Assembly (NCBI RefSeq): GCF_003863355.1
Contig: NZ_QQWG01000007.1
Span: 1 to 64,000 of the forward strand
Reading direction: 5' to 3'
From: Ancylomarina euxina
GTDB taxonomy: Bacteria; Bacteroidota; Bacteroidia; Bacteroidales; Marinifilaceae
DNA length: 64,000 bases
Part shown: one piece after another, positions 27,320 through 36,906 of the stretch
Layout of the letters: every line of letters starts with the position of its first letter
Numbering within the stretch: position 1 is the first letter of the stretch
The notes under the pieces: model-generated
Told to the model about the DNA's origin: nothing
The model's database searches: none
What the model saw: the letters and a program-made list of their open reading frames with translations, nothing else
Position numbers and translations under genes: made by a program

Positions 27320-27913
27320 TTAAAGCTCTAAAAGCTGATTATGAATTGCTATTATTTGAGGTATGACAAGCTCCGAATTATTATATATTACAAAATCAGA
27401 TTTAACGATCCTTTCTTGCTCTGACATCTGTTTACTCATTCTCTCCAAAACAGATTCTTTTGTACAAGAATCCCGTTCTACAACCCTGTCAATTCGAATT
27501 GATTCATCAGCAGTAACCGTAATAATCTTGTCAAAGTTTTTATAAAGTCCTGTGTCAAATATAATTGCTGATTCTTGAATAACGTAAGGTGCTTCTGTTT
27601 GTTTCAGCACCCATTCTTGAAAGTGTAATCGAACTTGGGGGTGAACTATCGCATTTACTTTTTTCAAAGCCTCATTATTACTGAAAATAACTTCAGCTAA
27701 CTTAACACGATTAAGATCTCCCGATTTTAGGTACACTGATTCTCCAAAAGCCTCGATTAAACTCGATCGTATCAAATCATCGGTTTGCATTAATTTCTTC
27801 GCTTCTATATCTGAAGTATAAACAGGTATGCCTAATTGTCTGAAAAAATCAGCAACTAGAGATTTCCCACTCCCTATTCCTCCAGTTAAACCGATGCTTA
27901 ATGGCTTACTCAT
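27320..27913 (-). CDS. coaE: Dephospho-CoA kinase
   Basis: Last step of coenzyme A synthesis, ATP-dependent phosphorylation of the 3'-OH of dephospho-CoA. P-loop GLTGGIGSGKS near the N-terminus; VYTSDIEAKKL (lid/substrate Asp), NAIVHPQVR and ESAIIFDTGLYK are family blocks. 197 residues from the ATG at 27913; a TTG codon one triplet upstream is less likely. It follows ybbR by 46 nt on the same strand. Cytoplasmic. Confidence 0.95.
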   Translation of the reverse strand: MSKPLSIGLTGGIGSGKSLVADFFRQLGIPVYTSDIEAKKLMQTDDLIRSSLIEAFGESVYLKSGDLNRVKLAEVIFSNNEALKKVNAIVHPQVRLHFQEWVLKQTEAPYVIQESAIIFDTGLYKNFDKIITVTADESIRIDRVVERDSCTKESVLERMSKQMSEQERIVKSDFVIYNNSELVIPQIIAIHNQLLEL

Positions 27914-27959
27914 CAATCTTAAAATTTAATTTATGAATCAATTAAGAAATAAACTCATC

Positions 27960-28970
27960 TTACTCATTTCCCGAACTTCTTTTCTCAATCAGATACACAA
28001 CCTCTTTGGGATAAAAACTTACATTGGAAACATTCAAAGGTGAACTTTTATGATTGACGCTTACTTTATTGGTTGTACGATCAATCGTACCATAATCAAT
28101 CTCAAGCTCAAACTGCTCAGCTGCAATGGTTTCATAATCCTTTAATCCGACCAAATATGACATTTTAATCTCATGAGGGAACAAGCGTAAAAATACCGAA
28201 TCAGGTAAGTTAATCACTTTTAGACTTACTTGTTTTTGAGCCTCAGTGAATCGCTCTACAGGCAACTGAACTTCAACTTTTTTCTGAACAAATTCAAGCC
28301 CCTCGATCTTTTGGAAACCAAGTTTCTTCTTTTTTGTTTCATTTAATTTCTTAAGCTCCAGAATTTCAGTTTCAATTTGCTTCACACTATCAATTATGGA
28401 ATGAGCGCCAATAACCCAAATACTATCGGGTTTTAGAATAACATCTCCTCCTAAACGAAATTGAGGCTCAAATTTTAATTTAGAATTGAAGTGAACCGGT
28501 ATTTTCTTCTCTACCAAAGGAGAAAACTGAAAATTGATGGTATCAGGTGAAATGCGAGTCACACTAATAGCTGATGATAGCTGAGCAGCCACTTGACTTG
28601 TCATTCTATCGGTGGAAAACAAAAAGTTATTCTCTCCCTCCTTTTCCATTTTATTATTTGTGTACTCATTTACAGGAAAATTGAGTGATTGAAAAAAACT
28701 AAGTTTATATCGCAACAAATCGAAACCATAAGCCCGAACCGTTAACTTCAACTTGGAGGGTAACTCATTACTCAAAATCTTTTTCGATGGAAAGTCACTA
28801 TAAGTAACCGGATAATTCACAGTCGTTGTATACTCCTTACTTAAGGCATTTAAAAACCAAAAGATAGTTGCCAGAACCACAAAAAACATATAAGTTACCA
28901 ACTTCTTATTGGCTTTTATATTTTCCTTATCAAATACACCTTTTATTTTATGAAAATCGGACAAAGTCAA
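27960..28970 (-). CDS. YbbR-like domain protein (CdaR-like)
   Basis: 336 residues with one N-terminal transmembrane helix (about 24-44, LVTYMFFVVLATIFWFLNAL) and a periplasmic part containing YbbR-type beta repeats (YPVTYSDFP, PSKLKLTVRAYGFDLL, IPVHFNSKLKF, VQLPVERF). In Firmicutes YbbR/CdaR controls a c-di-AMP cyclase; here no cyclase gene is adjacent. The ORF opens with TTG; no ATG occurs before the transmembrane segment, so TTG or an unrecognised start must be used. Clustered with yajC and coaE, as in many Bacteroidota. Confidence 0.88.
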   Translation of the reverse strand: MTLSDFHKIKGVFDKENIKANKKLVTYMFFVVLATIFWFLNALSKEYTTTVNYPVTYSDFPSKKILSNELPSKLKLTVRAYGFDLLRYKLSFFQSLNFPVNEYTNNKMEKEGENNFLFSTDRMTSQVAAQLSSAISVTRISPDTINFQFSPLVEKKIPVHFNSKLKFEPQFRLGGDVILKPDSIWVIGAHSIIDSVKQIETEILELKKLNETKKKKLGFQKIEGLEFVQKKVEVQLPVERFTEAQKQVSLKVINLPDSVFLRLFPHEIKMSYLVGLKDYETIAAEQFELEIDYGTIDRTTNKVSVNHKSSPLNVSNVSFYPKEVVYLIEKRSSGNE

Positions 28971-29053
28971 AATACTATAATTTAATAGGTTAATCCATTA
29001 CACAAACCCGTTTAAGATGTTTATGTTATGCTAATTATTCAAGCATGAATTTA

Positions 29054-29090
29054 AGCAAAAAAAGCTATTACTCTACAAAGTAATAGCTTT
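29054..29090 (-). terminator. Terminator after yajC
   Basis: On the minus strand AAAGCTATTAC/GTAATAGCTTT 11-bp stem, followed by TTTTTTTGC. It separates yajC from ybbR-coaE, which therefore may need their own promoter. Confidence 0.75.
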
Positions 29091-29162
29091 TTGGGTAACA
29101 AAAATACAATCATTGTATTTTGTAATATAATCAACAGTGAATAATCACTATCCCTTTCATTA

Positions 29163-29483
29163 TTATTTCTGAGCAACGTCACTCATGTCCTTGATAACAG
29201 CAACCTTGTCAATTTTCAAACGAGACTGTCCTTCAACTTCCATAATAAGTGTTGTTTCATGCAACTCAATTATCTTACCGTAGATTCCCCCTGTCGTTAC
29301 AATTTTATCTCCTTTTTTCAACTCATCACGGAATTTCTTTAACTCCTTCTGACGTTTCATCTGTGGACGAATCATAAAGAAATAAAAAACCACAACGATT
29401 AAAATTAAAGGAAGAAAAGACATTAATGGACTTTGTCCTTCCTGAGGTTGTGTCATTAACACAATGTTTAATAAATTAAGCAT
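29163..29483 (-). CDS. yajC: Preprotein translocase subunit YajC
   Basis: Accessory subunit of the SecDF-YajC complex in the inner membrane. 106 residues: one transmembrane helix (about 22-40, MSFLPLILIVVVFYFFMIRPQ) followed by QMKRQKELKKFRDELKKGDKIVTTGGIYGKI, the YajC signature, and a small beta domain. It follows the DUF1573 lipoprotein gene by 43 nt and is closed by a terminator. Confidence 0.95.
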   Translation of the reverse strand: MLNLLNIVLMTQPQEGQSPLMSFLPLILIVVVFYFFMIRPQMKRQKELKKFRDELKKGDKIVTTGGIYGKIIELHETTLIMEVEGQSRLKIDKVAVIKDMSDVAQK

Positions 29484-29526
29484 TTGATATAAATATTAAA
29501 TTATAAATTAAATTATCGATTGAATG

Positions 29527-29976
29527 CTACTTAATGGTAGCCGTTATTTTAAGCTCTTTAACTTTTCGTTTTGTATTGGCGAATATAGTCAAAACCTTAT
29601 ATTGTTTGCCATGTCGTCCCTTAGAATTAAATTCAACTGTGATTTTAGATTCTTCACCAACTTTTATAGGCTTCTTATTCCATTTTACAGCCGTACAACC
29701 GCAAGAACTTTCAATAGATTTGATTATTAAATTTGCATTTCCAGTATTTCGGAAATAGAATTCGCAAACAATAATCTCCCCTTCTGAAATTATTCCAAAT
29801 TTATGGATTTCTTTAGAAAAGTCAAATTTTGGATAAGGCTTCTCTTCCTTAACATTTCCATCATTCTTCTGAATCTCGCTTTTATTAGTACTTTCGGCCT
29901 GTACCGATTGTTTACAGGATACTAATGGTAGCAATACAATTATAAGAAAAACGATACATCTACATTGAAAAAACAT
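29527..29976 (-). CDS. DUF1573 lipoprotein
   Basis: 149 residues from the ATG at 29976. Lipoprotein signal with lipobox PLVSC (Cys about 21). The mature domain is the DUF1573 Ig-like fold: FDFSKEIHKFGIISEGEIIVCEFYFRNTGNANLIIKSIESSCGCTAVKW (the SCGCT motif is diagnostic), then KITVEFNSKGRHGKQYKVLTI. Usually membrane-attached and of unknown function. The invariable association with yajC/nusB in this phylum suggests an envelope role. Direction and short spacing imply cotranscription with yajC. Confidence 0.92.
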   Translation of the reverse strand: MFFQCRCIVFLIIVLLPLVSCKQSVQAESTNKSEIQKNDGNVKEEKPYPKFDFSKEIHKFGIISEGEIIVCEFYFRNTGNANLIIKSIESSCGCTAVKWNKKPIKVGEESKITVEFNSKGRHGKQYKVLTIFANTKRKVKELKITATIK

Positions 29977-30060
29977 CACTCTATTTTTAAAACATGCGCA
30001 ATTAAATCAAAATTCAGTCACAAAAATAGTGATTTGTATTTTTTTAACGAAAAACTTAAA

Positions 30061-30627
30061 TCAACTAGCTTGAGACAGGTGTTCATTAAGAATATTCACA
30101 CCTAAACCTATCAAAATCACCCCACCTATTAATGTAAATTTCATTTTAACCTTTGTTCCAAGATGACAACCGATAAAAACCCCAATCAATGACAAAACAA
30201 ATGAGACAATACCTATAGTATAAATGGGCAGTGTGATGGACATATTGAGAAATGCAAAATTAACTCCAACAACCAAAGCATCGATACTTGTTGCCAAAGC
30301 CAAACCCATCACAACCAGTCTTTTTTGAGGATCAAAACAGCAATGTTCATCTTCGCATTTCAGATCATCATAAATCATCTTCCCTCCTAATCCTAATAAC
30401 AATAAAAAGGCGATCCAATGATCAAAACTAACTATATAATGTTTAAAACTGACACCAATCATCCAACCTACAATTGGCATTAAAGCCTGAAAAAGCCCCA
30501 TATAAAAAGCAATCCGAATAAAATGCTTAGGACTAAACTCCTTTAAGATAAGTCCTGCTGTAATAGAAATGGCAAAACTATCCATTGCTAAACTAACTGC
30601 AATTAAAATAATCTCTAAAAAACTCAT
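30061..30627 (-). CDS. mntP: Manganese efflux pump MntP
   Basis: Inner-membrane Mn2+ exporter. 188 residues from MSFLEIILIAVSLAMDSFAISI (ATG at 30627; ten extra upstream codons are unlikely). Six transmembrane helices with the two family blocks AMDSFAISITAG and ATSIDALVVGVNFAF, whose Asp residues are needed for transport. A His/Cys/Asp loop (DDLKCEDEHCCFDP) between helices may contact metal. Lies between nusB and DUF1573 on the same strand, but a terminator follows nusB, so it probably has its own promoter. No yybP-ykoY Mn riboswitch is recognisable upstream. Confidence 0.95.
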   Translation of the reverse strand: MSFLEIILIAVSLAMDSFAISITAGLILKEFSPKHFIRIAFYMGLFQALMPIVGWMIGVSFKHYIVSFDHWIAFLLLLGLGGKMIYDDLKCEDEHCCFDPQKRLVVMGLALATSIDALVVGVNFAFLNMSITLPIYTIGIVSFVLSLIGVFIGCHLGTKVKMKFTLIGGVILIGLGVNILNEHLSQAS

Positions 30628-30756
30628 ATTAGTAGAATAAACAGAATGCCAAGACAAGTGTCTGAATATTATTTTTTTTTACTGAAACAACAGCCTGTAC
30701 AAAAGTCTTAGTAAAACTTAAACACAGGCCAAACAAACTTCCTTGTACTCTGGGAA

Positions 30757-30788
30757 CAAAAAAAGGGAAGTTGAACAAACAACTCCCC
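30757..30788 (-). terminator. Terminator of nusB
   Basis: On the minus strand GGGGAGTTG/CAACTTCCC (one G-T pair), loop TTTGTT, then TTTTTTTG. Confidence 0.78.
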
Positions 30789-30795
30789 TAGTATA

Positions 30796-31761
30796 TTATG
30801 ACTTTACGGTTTTCGATTCTTCAATCAAACCTCTTCCAATTTTATTAATTTTCCCTTCTTTTTGAAGATCTTTTATCATTTTATCTAACAATCCATTAAT
30901 GAATGTGCTCGAATTACTAGTACTATAAAACTTAGCTATTTCAAGGTACTCATTAAAACTCGCCTTAACTGGTATACTCTTGAATTCCTGTATCTCAGCA
31001 AGCGCCATTTCCATTATCAGGATATCCATAAAAGCGATACGTTCCAAATCCCAGTTCTTCGTATTCTTCTTAATTAAGCTTGAATTTTCTTCATGCTTCA
31101 AAATAGTCTTACGGAATAAAACTCGCACAAACTCCTCATCATCAGCATCCTTAAATAATGGAAGTAATGAAACATGCTCGTTATCGTTAGCTTTAAATTG
31201 CTTGATAGTACGGACAACCATGCTTAAAATGAACTCAATTTCATCATTCCAATAGATGCTTTTATCTTCCATTAAAGCATAAAAATCTTCATCTTTAGCT
31301 ATAATGTTCATAAAAATCTTTTCAACCAACTTTTTGTCTGCTGCAAAATCATTGGTTTCAGCATTCATATAATTGCTATAAAGATCTGATTCGGTAATAG
31401 TCTTGTATAAACCTCTTACAAAACCATCCTGATCGTCCCAGGAAATTGTGTTTCTTTGCACGTAAGTATTTAACTGAACATTTTCAGCCAGTTGCTTCAA
31501 TACTTTATTCTCAATAAAACGGGTGTTGGGATGAATATCTACAGGTGTAGGAACCAATTTGTTGCGACCAGCTTCAATTTTCTTTTCAGCTATAAATGCA
31601 ACATCTACAAGTAGTAGAAGTAAATAATGATATAAATCGTAAGCTTTTCCAATACTGAAAAACAACTCTTTTTCGGCTTTTGCTAATGAACGATCATCAT
31701 TCTTGTAATAAGCGTAAAGCATTTGTAACACTTTTACACGCAGCAATCTTCTACTAATCAT
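30796..31761 (-). CDS. nusB: Transcription antitermination factor NusB
   Basis: Binds boxA RNA with NusE and takes part in rRNA antitermination. 321 residues, roughly twice the size of proteobacterial NusB, as is usual in Bacteroidota. The start MISRRLLRVKVLQMLYAYYKND and C-terminal blocks WDLERIAFMDILIMEMALAEI and PVKASFNEYLEIAKFYSTSNSSTFINGLLDK (in pieces) are the NusB signature. The middle 120 residues are a helical insertion peculiar to the phylum. A strong promoter precedes it. Confidence 0.94.
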   Translation of the reverse strand: MISRRLLRVKVLQMLYAYYKNDDRSLAKAEKELFFSIGKAYDLYHYLLLLLVDVAFIAEKKIEAGRNKLVPTPVDIHPNTRFIENKVLKQLAENVQLNTYVQRNTISWDDQDGFVRGLYKTITESDLYSNYMNAETNDFAADKKLVEKIFMNIIAKDEDFYALMEDKSIYWNDEIEFILSMVVRTIKQFKANDNEHVSLLPLFKDADDEEFVRVLFRKTILKHEENSSLIKKNTKNWDLERIAFMDILIMEMALAEIQEFKSIPVKASFNEYLEIAKFYSTSNSSTFINGLLDKMIKDLQKEGKINKIGRGLIEESKTVKS

Positions 31762-31812
31762 ACTTTTAAAGAACTTTGTTTATTACTCTGATCCAGTGAA
31801 TAAAATAGACAG

Positions 31813-31844
31813 CAAAATTACAAAAAACGAATCGCCTTTTGCAA
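31813..31844 (-). promoter_or_regulatory. Promoter of nusB
   Basis: Minus strand: TTG, 21 nt, TAATTTTG. Both boxes match the Bacteroidota sigma-ABfr consensus. Transcription should start near 31806, giving a 5' UTR of about 45 nt. Confidence 0.7.
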
Positions 31845-32170
31845 CACACTCATATTTCTTCAACGAATCTCACTTTTTAAACTCGCTGCAAATGTAGCTA
31901 TTTTTTTTAATCGGCCAAAGCTACTCCCCCCTCTTTTAGGTGGATCGATGGAAAATTTCATTCGACCTGATTGATTGAGAGATAGAAAAAGCAACAATAA
32001 CATCTACAACAGTAAAATTCTAGTTTCAACCAAATTGCAACAAAAACGATTCTTACCACCACTATAAACAATTAAAAGACACAAATAAAATTAAGTACTC
32101 AAATAAAGTTCTACACCTCAACTATTAAACAAAACTATATTCAAATGTTCAGAATTATTTCCTCACAAAA

Positions 32171-32202
32171 GTCGAGTAAATACATATTTTTTTTTATTTT
32201 TG
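32171..32202 (+). promoter_or_regulatory. Promoter of the PUR-type gene
   Basis: TATTTTTG at 32195-32202 matches the -7 consensus. The -33 box is degenerate (GTCG, 20 nt upstream). Predicted 5' UTR about 35 nt. Confidence 0.5.
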
Positions 32203-32242
32203 AGATATCAATAAACAAACAATTTCATAAATTCATTCTGAA

Positions 32243-32635
32243 ATGGAAGGTTACGGTAAAAAAGAAGAATTCGTAAAGAAGAATCGTGAAGATATTTATT
32301 CTAATGCGGTTAGAGCTGGGAAGAGAACTTATTTCTTTGATGCAAAAGCGACTAGAAACGAGGATTACTACCTTACAATTACTGAGAGTAAAAAACGATA
32401 CGATAAAGAAGGAAATTACACTTTCGAAAAGCATAAAATATTCCTTTACAAGGAAGATTTTGAGAAATTCTCTGAAGGTTTAATGGAAGCTATTGAGATT
32501 CTTAAAGAAGCCAATGACACTCTGGGTGAAAATACCATAGAAACTATGGACGAAATTGAAAACTCCTCTGATATAATTCAAGGACTAGGGGTTGAGTCTT
32601 TTTCTCAAGTAGAATTTGAAGATCTTACTGAATAA
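32243..32635 (+). CDS. DUF3276 / PUR-alpha-like nucleic-acid binding protein
   Basis: 130 residues. RTYFFDAKATRNEDYYLTITESKKR and KHKIFLYKEDFEKFSEGLMEAI are the PUR repeat of DUF3276, a small Bacteroidota/spirochaete relative of eukaryotic Pur-alpha that binds single-stranded DNA/RNA as a dimer. The C-terminal 30 residues are acidic and probably disordered. Monocistronic; its own promoter and terminator. Reported relatives are abundant proteins; physiological targets are unknown. Confidence 0.92.
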   Translation: MEGYGKKEEFVKKNREDIYSNAVRAGKRTYFFDAKATRNEDYYLTITESKKRYDKEGNYTFEKHKIFLYKEDFEKFSEGLMEAIEILKEANDTLGENTIETMDEIENSSDIIQGLGVESFSQVEFEDLTE

Positions 32636-32660
32636 ATCATCCATTTTCACAAAATATCCA

Positions 32661-32699
32661 AGAGCTATCGATTAAACTTCGAATAGCTCTTTTTTTTTC
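32661..32699 (+). terminator. Terminator of the PUR-type gene
   Basis: AGAGCTAT/ATAGCTCT stem with a 14-nt loop and nine T. Confidence 0.78.
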
Positions 32700-32824
32700 A
32701 AACACATTCTCCATTTTTACTAACAAAATTGACAATAAGATATTAATCTGCATCTTTCTAAAAAAAGGATAAGCAAATCTGTTATAAAACCTAGAAAACA
32801 GGAACACAATACCTAGATGTTGTG

Positions 32825-32856
32825 ATTGTTTTTAACTTCATTTTCATCTAGATTTG
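32825..32856 (+). promoter_or_regulatory. Promoter of feoAB
   Basis: TTG at 32826-32828, 20 nt, TAGATTTG at 32849-32856; both boxes match the Bacteroidota consensus. A 5' UTR of about 150 nt results if the ATG at 33012 is used. I see no clear Fur box. Confidence 0.65.
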
Positions 32857-33011
32857 TACTAAATTAAAATAGACTTATTATTTGAACCCATTGGTTCCAG
32901 AACAATTGGATCTAGCTTAATATCAAAAACCGATCAAATTAGACATCGGTATAAGTATTTTTAGTGGATGAAAACACATTCACACATAACATTATTGATA
33001 CGCACCAACAT

Positions 33012-35513
33012 ATGAAGCTTTCTGAATTAACCGATAATCAAGAAGGTATTATAATAAAAGTACAAGGATACGGCGCATTTCGTAAAAGAATTACCGAAAT
33101 GGGTTTTATCAAAGGAAAAAAAGTTACCGTTATTAAAAATGCACCACTTAAAGATCCTGTAGAATACCAAATTATGGGTTATCAGGTGTCTTTACGAAGA
33201 AGTGAAGCTGCATTAATTGAAGTAATCACTAAGGAAGAAGCTGTTGATCTTAAAATAAGTAACTTTGAGGGAATCCTAGATGATGACAAACTAAAATCAT
33301 CAGCACAAGAAAAAGGGAAAAATATTCATGTTGCCCTTGTAGGAAACCCCAATGCCGGAAAAACAACACTCTTTAATTTTGCATCAGGTTCAAAAGAACA
33401 TGTCGGGAATTACTCCGGAGTTACTGTTGATTCAAAACTCGCAAAGGTTCAGCAAAGCAATTATAAATTTGATGTTGTCGACTTACCAGGTACATATTCA
33501 CTAACGGCCTACACGTCTGAAGAGCTTTACGTTCGTCAATATATCACAGAAGAGTTTCCTGATGTTGTTATAAATGTTGTTGATGCTTCGAATTTAGAAC
33601 GAAATCTATATCTAACCACCCAGCTGATCGACATGGACGTTAAAGTTATTTTAGCTTTAAACATGTACGACGAATTGGAGAAAAATGGTGCTCGATTTAA
33701 CTACCAAAAATTGGGGAAGATGTTAGGTATTCCTATCATTCCAACTGTTAGTTCAAAAGGTAAGGGTATTAAGGAACTATTCGATAAGGCTATTGATGTA
33801 TACGAAGGTAAAGACCCTATCGTTCGTCATATTCACATAAATTATGGAGCTGTTATTGAAAAATCGATTTCTAAACTACAAGAACACATTAGGATTGATC
33901 GTAATTTAACAACCATTGCTTCGCCACGATTTTTAGCCATAAAACTACTCGAAGGCGATGATAAAGCTTTAGAATATATTGAATCTTGTTCTACGGCCAA
34001 AGATATTAAAGATACGCTGAAGCAAGAGGTTAAACTAATTGAATCGACCTATAACGAGGTTTGCGAAACTGTAATTACCGATGCCAAATACGGTTTCATC
34101 GATGGTGCTCTAAAAGAAACCTATACTGAGAATCCAATTAAGCGAAGAAGAAAAACAGCTATTATTGATACTTTTCTAACACATAAGCTTTTTGGATTTC
34201 CTCTATTCTTCTTTTTCATGTTTATGACTTTCTATGCCACATTCAATTTGGGACAATACCCAATGGATTGGATAGATGCCGGCATTGGTTACCTAAGCGA
34301 GTTTATTCAGACAATAATGCCTGATGGTCCCCTAAAAGATTTAATTGTAGATGGAATTATTGGTGGAGTTGGTGGAGTTATCGTTTTCCTTCCTAATATC
34401 CTAATCCTATTCTTCTTTATATCTTTCATGGAAGATACTGGATATATGGCCCGTACGGCTTTTATCATGGATAAATTGATGCACAAAATTGGTTTACATG
34501 GGAAATCATTCATCCCCTTAGTTATGGGATTTGGCTGTAATGTACCAGCATTAATGGCTACAAGAACCTTAGAAAATAGAAACGACAGGATTCTAACCAT
34601 GCTGATCACCCCATTTATGTCCTGTTCTGCACGCTTACCTGTTTATATCCTTATAATTGGAACTTTCTTTCCCAATAATTCAACTTTAGTTCTCTTTGGT
34701 ATTTATATATTAGGTATCGTGTTGGCAGTCATTTTTGCTAAAGTATTTAAGGCGAGCTTCTTTAAAAGCAAGGAAGCACCATTTGTAATGGAATTACCAC
34801 CCTATCGAATTCCAACACTTAAATCGACACTGGTACACATGTGGTCGAAAGGTAGTGAATACCTAAAAAAAATGGGAGGCATCATTCTGGTCGCATCAGT
34901 TATTATATGGGCTTTGGGTTATTTCCCTCTCGATGTTAATTACTCAAAAGATTACGAAAAACTATTAGCTAAAAACGAAGCACAACTCCATACAGCTCTA
35001 GATGCCACTAATTCAATTGAACAAGTTAAACTTCGTGAGGATTACAAGATTGTATCAGCATCTATAATGAACGAAAAGCTTGAAGAAAAGCAAGAATTAT
35101 CCTACATCGGGCAGATTGGGAATTTTATTGCTCCTGTTTTTCAACCTCTGGGTTTTGATTGGAAAATGACTGTAAGTATCTTAACAGGAATAGCTGCAAA
35201 GGAAGTTGTTGTCAGTACAATGGGAGTGCTATATCAAAATGGAGAAGGTAGTGATGAAAATAGCGAAGGGTTAAGAAATAATCTACGGGAACAAAAATTC
35301 ACCGGCTCGTTCCGAACTGGGGAAAAAGTATTTGATAATGCTTCTGCCTTGGCTTTCTTAATTTTTATTCTCATTTATTTCCCTTGTATTGCAGTAGTAG
35401 CAACCATTACAAGGGAATCTAATTGGAAGTGGTCCGCTTTTGTGGTAACTTACACAACCGCATTAGCATGGGTTGTATCCTTCATTGGCTACCAAATTGT
35501 TAATCTTTTATAA
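33012..35513 (+). CDS. feoB: FeoA-FeoB fusion, ferrous iron transporter
   Basis: Inner-membrane Fe2+ importer. The first 75 residues are an FeoA SH3-like domain (MKLSELTDNQEG, FRKRITEMGFIKGKKVTVIK), fused to FeoB. The GTPase domain shows G1 GNPNAGKTTLF (about 110-120), G2 YSGVTV, G3 DLPGTYSL and G4 NMYDE. Two nucleoside-recognition/Gate domains with about eight membrane helices follow (MEDTGYMARTAFIMDKLMHK, PLVMGFGCNVPALMATRTL). Starting at the ATG 33012 gives 833 residues; an in-frame GTG at 32964 would add 16 residues of no family character. The small Cys-rich partner gene follows after seven bases. Confidence 0.96.
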   Translation: MKLSELTDNQEGIIIKVQGYGAFRKRITEMGFIKGKKVTVIKNAPLKDPVEYQIMGYQVSLRRSEAALIEVITKEEAVDLKISNFEGILDDDKLKSSAQEKGKNIHVALVGNPNAGKTTLFNFASGSKEHVGNYSGVTVDSKLAKVQQSNYKFDVVDLPGTYSLTAYTSEELYVRQYITEEFPDVVINVVDASNLERNLYLTTQLIDMDVKVILALNMYDELEKNGARFNYQKLGKMLGIPIIPTVSSKGKGIKELFDKAIDVYEGKDPIVRHIHINYGAVIEKSISKLQEHIRIDRNLTTIASPRFLAIKLLEGDDKALEYIESCSTAKDIKDTLKQEVKLIESTYNEVCETVITDAKYGFIDGALKETYTENPIKRRRKTAIIDTFLTHKLFGFPLFFFFMFMTFYATFNLGQYPMDWIDAGIGYLSEFIQTIMPDGPLKDLIVDGIIGGVGGVIVFLPNILILFFFISFMEDTGYMARTAFIMDKLMHKIGLHGKSFIPLVMGFGCNVPALMATRTLENRNDRILTMLITPFMSCSARLPVYILIIGTFFPNNSTLVLFGIYILGIVLAVIFAKVFKASFFKSKEAPFVMELPPYRIPTLKSTLVHMWSKGSEYLKKMGGIILVASVIIWALGYFPLDVNYSKDYEKLLAKNEAQLHTALDATNSIEQVKLREDYKIVSASIMNEKLEEKQELSYIGQIGNFIAPVFQPLGFDWKMTVSILTGIAAKEVVVSTMGVLYQNGEGSDENSEGLRNNLREQKFTGSFRTGEKVFDNASALAFLIFILIYFPCIAVVATITRESNWKWSAFVVTYTTALAWVVSFIGYQIVNLL

Positions 35514-35520
35514 TCAAGCT

Positions 35521-35712
35521 ATGGATTTTCAACTTTTTACAACATATTTAATCATTTTGGTAGCTGTAACCTACTCTCTTTATCATTTCTATAAAGTGAT
35601 AAAACCAAGAAAGAAAACGTCTTTATGTGGTGGTTGCGCATCCTGTGACATCAAAAAAGAATTGATGAAAAATAAGATTAAATTCGATGGTTTAAAAATG
35701 GATGATCGTTAA
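35521..35712 (+). CDS. FeoB-associated Cys-rich membrane protein
   Basis: 63 residues: one transmembrane helix (about 5-25, TTYLIILVAVTYSLYHFYKV), a basic stretch and LCGGCASCDIKKEL, the metal-binding-type cysteine motif of the FeoB-associated family. It starts seven bases after feoB, so it is cotranscribed. Thought to act like FeoC in assisting FeoB; the cysteines may bind iron. A longer frame overlapping feoB exists but the ATG at 35521 fits the family start. Confidence 0.88.
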   Translation: MDFQLFTTYLIILVAVTYSLYHFYKVIKPRKKTSLCGGCASCDIKKELMKNKIKFDGLKMDDR

Positions 35713-35781
35713 CAAAACCAAGCTTAAAAAAAGCTCTCTTCGAATAAAGGACATTCGATTCAAACAAAAATATAGAACAAA

Positions 35782-35818
35782 AAAAATGGCTCTTAGTAAA
35801 AACTAAGAGCCATTTTTA
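35782..35818. terminator. Bidirectional terminator between feo and arc genes
   Basis: AAAATGGCTCTTAG/CTAAGAGCCATTTT stem, loop TAAAAA, T-runs on both strands; neighbours are convergent. Confidence 0.85.
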
Positions 35819-35841
35819 TATTATTGAATGCTTCTATGAAA

Positions 35842-36843
35842 TTAGGCTCCCAAAGTTGCAACCATTACAGCTTTAATAGTATGTAAACGGTTCTCAGCTT
35901 CGTCGAATACGATAGATGCTGGAGATTCGAATACATCTTCAGTAACTTCAACTCCGTCAAGACCAAACTTCTGGAAAACTTCTTCGCCAACCTTAGTCTC
36001 TCTGTTGTGGTAAGCAGGAAGACAGTGCATGAATTTACACTTATCATTTCCTGTAGCAGCCATTAAATCAGCATTGATTTGGTAAGGCTTCAAAATACCG
36101 ATACGCTGAGCCCATACTTCATCAGGCTCACCCATTGATACCCAAACGTCAGTATAAAGGAAATCACATCCTTTAACACCAGCCTTAGCATCATCAGTAA
36201 TTGTAATAGTAGCGCCAGTTTCCTTTGCAATCTCCATACATTGAGCTACCAATTCTTCTTCTGGCTGAAGGTTGTTAGGACCTACGATTCTTACGTCCAT
36301 ACCCATTTTAGCAGCACCTACCATTAATGAGTTAGCCATATTGTTACGAGCATCACCTAAGTAAGCAAAAGAAATTTTGTTCAAAGGCTTATCGCTATGC
36401 TCAGTCATCGTTAAGAAGTCAGCTAAAATTTGAGTTGGGTGAAACTCATCAGTTAAACCGTTCCACACGGGTACACCAGCGAATTTCCCTAATTCTTCAA
36501 CAATAGCTTGTCCGTATCCACGGTACTCAATACCATCATACATACGCCCCAATACACGAGCTGTATCAGCCATTGATTCCTTAACACCAATTTGAGAACC
36601 TGAAGGTCCTAAATAAGTTACGTGAGCTCCCTGATCGTAAGCAGCAGTTTCGAATGCACAACGAGTACGAGTCGAAGATTTTTCAAATATCAAAGCGATA
36701 TTCTTACCCTTCATCGTTTGTACTTCAGTTCCAGCATATTTTGCTCTTTTTAAATCTCTTGAAAGATCTAACATGTACTGAATTTCTTTTGGAGTGAAAT
36801 CCAATAACTTCAAAAAGTTTCTGTTTCTTAAATTAAAACTCAT
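35842..36843 (-). CDS. Ornithine carbamoyltransferase
   Basis: Transfers a carbamoyl group between carbamoyl phosphate and ornithine/citrulline. 333 residues. Carbamoyl-phosphate site [28 protein letters not shown]; ornithine site [11 protein letters not shown] near the end. The close resemblance to E. coli ArgF/catabolic ArcB-type sequences, and the position 63 nt after carbamate kinase, favour the catabolic (ArcB) direction, making carbamoyl phosphate from citrulline. No argI/arg biosynthesis gene is nearby, so an anabolic role is not ruled out; no symbol is assigned. Confidence 0.94.
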   Translation of the reverse strand: MSFNLRNRNFLKLLDFTPKEIQYMLDLSRDLKRAKYAGTEVQTMKGKNIALIFEKSSTRTRCAFETAAYDQGAHVTYLGPSGSQIGVKESMADTARVLGRMYDGIEYRGYGQAIVEELGKFAGVPVWNGLTDEFHPTQILADFLTMTEHSDKPLNKISFAYLGDARNNMANSLMVGAAKMGMDVRIVGPNNLQPEEELVAQCMEIAKETGATITITDDAKAGVKGCDFLYTDVWVSMGEPDEVWAQRIGILKPYQINADLMAATGNDKCKFMHCLPAYHNRETKVGEEVFQKFGLDGVEVTEDVFESPASIVFDEAENRLHTIKAVMVATLGA

Positions 36844-36906
36844 GGTATATATTTTTTATGATTACGATCACAAAAGTAATTATAATCTGATATTAATAAT
36901 CTTTAT

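Larger units (their letters stand above)
31762..32242. other. Intergenic region between nusB and the PUR-type gene
   Basis: No gene seen. It holds the divergent promoters of nusB (31813-31844) and the PUR-type gene (32171-32202). The rest is A/T-rich without clear repeats. Confidence 0.6.

Noticed and set aside
30628-30795. Mn riboswitch (yybP-ykoY) in front of mntP
   Set aside because: The region contains the nusB terminator and no recognisable riboswitch core.
32857-33011. Fur box in front of feoAB
   Set aside because: No 19-bp inverted GATAAT-type motif could be identified by eye.
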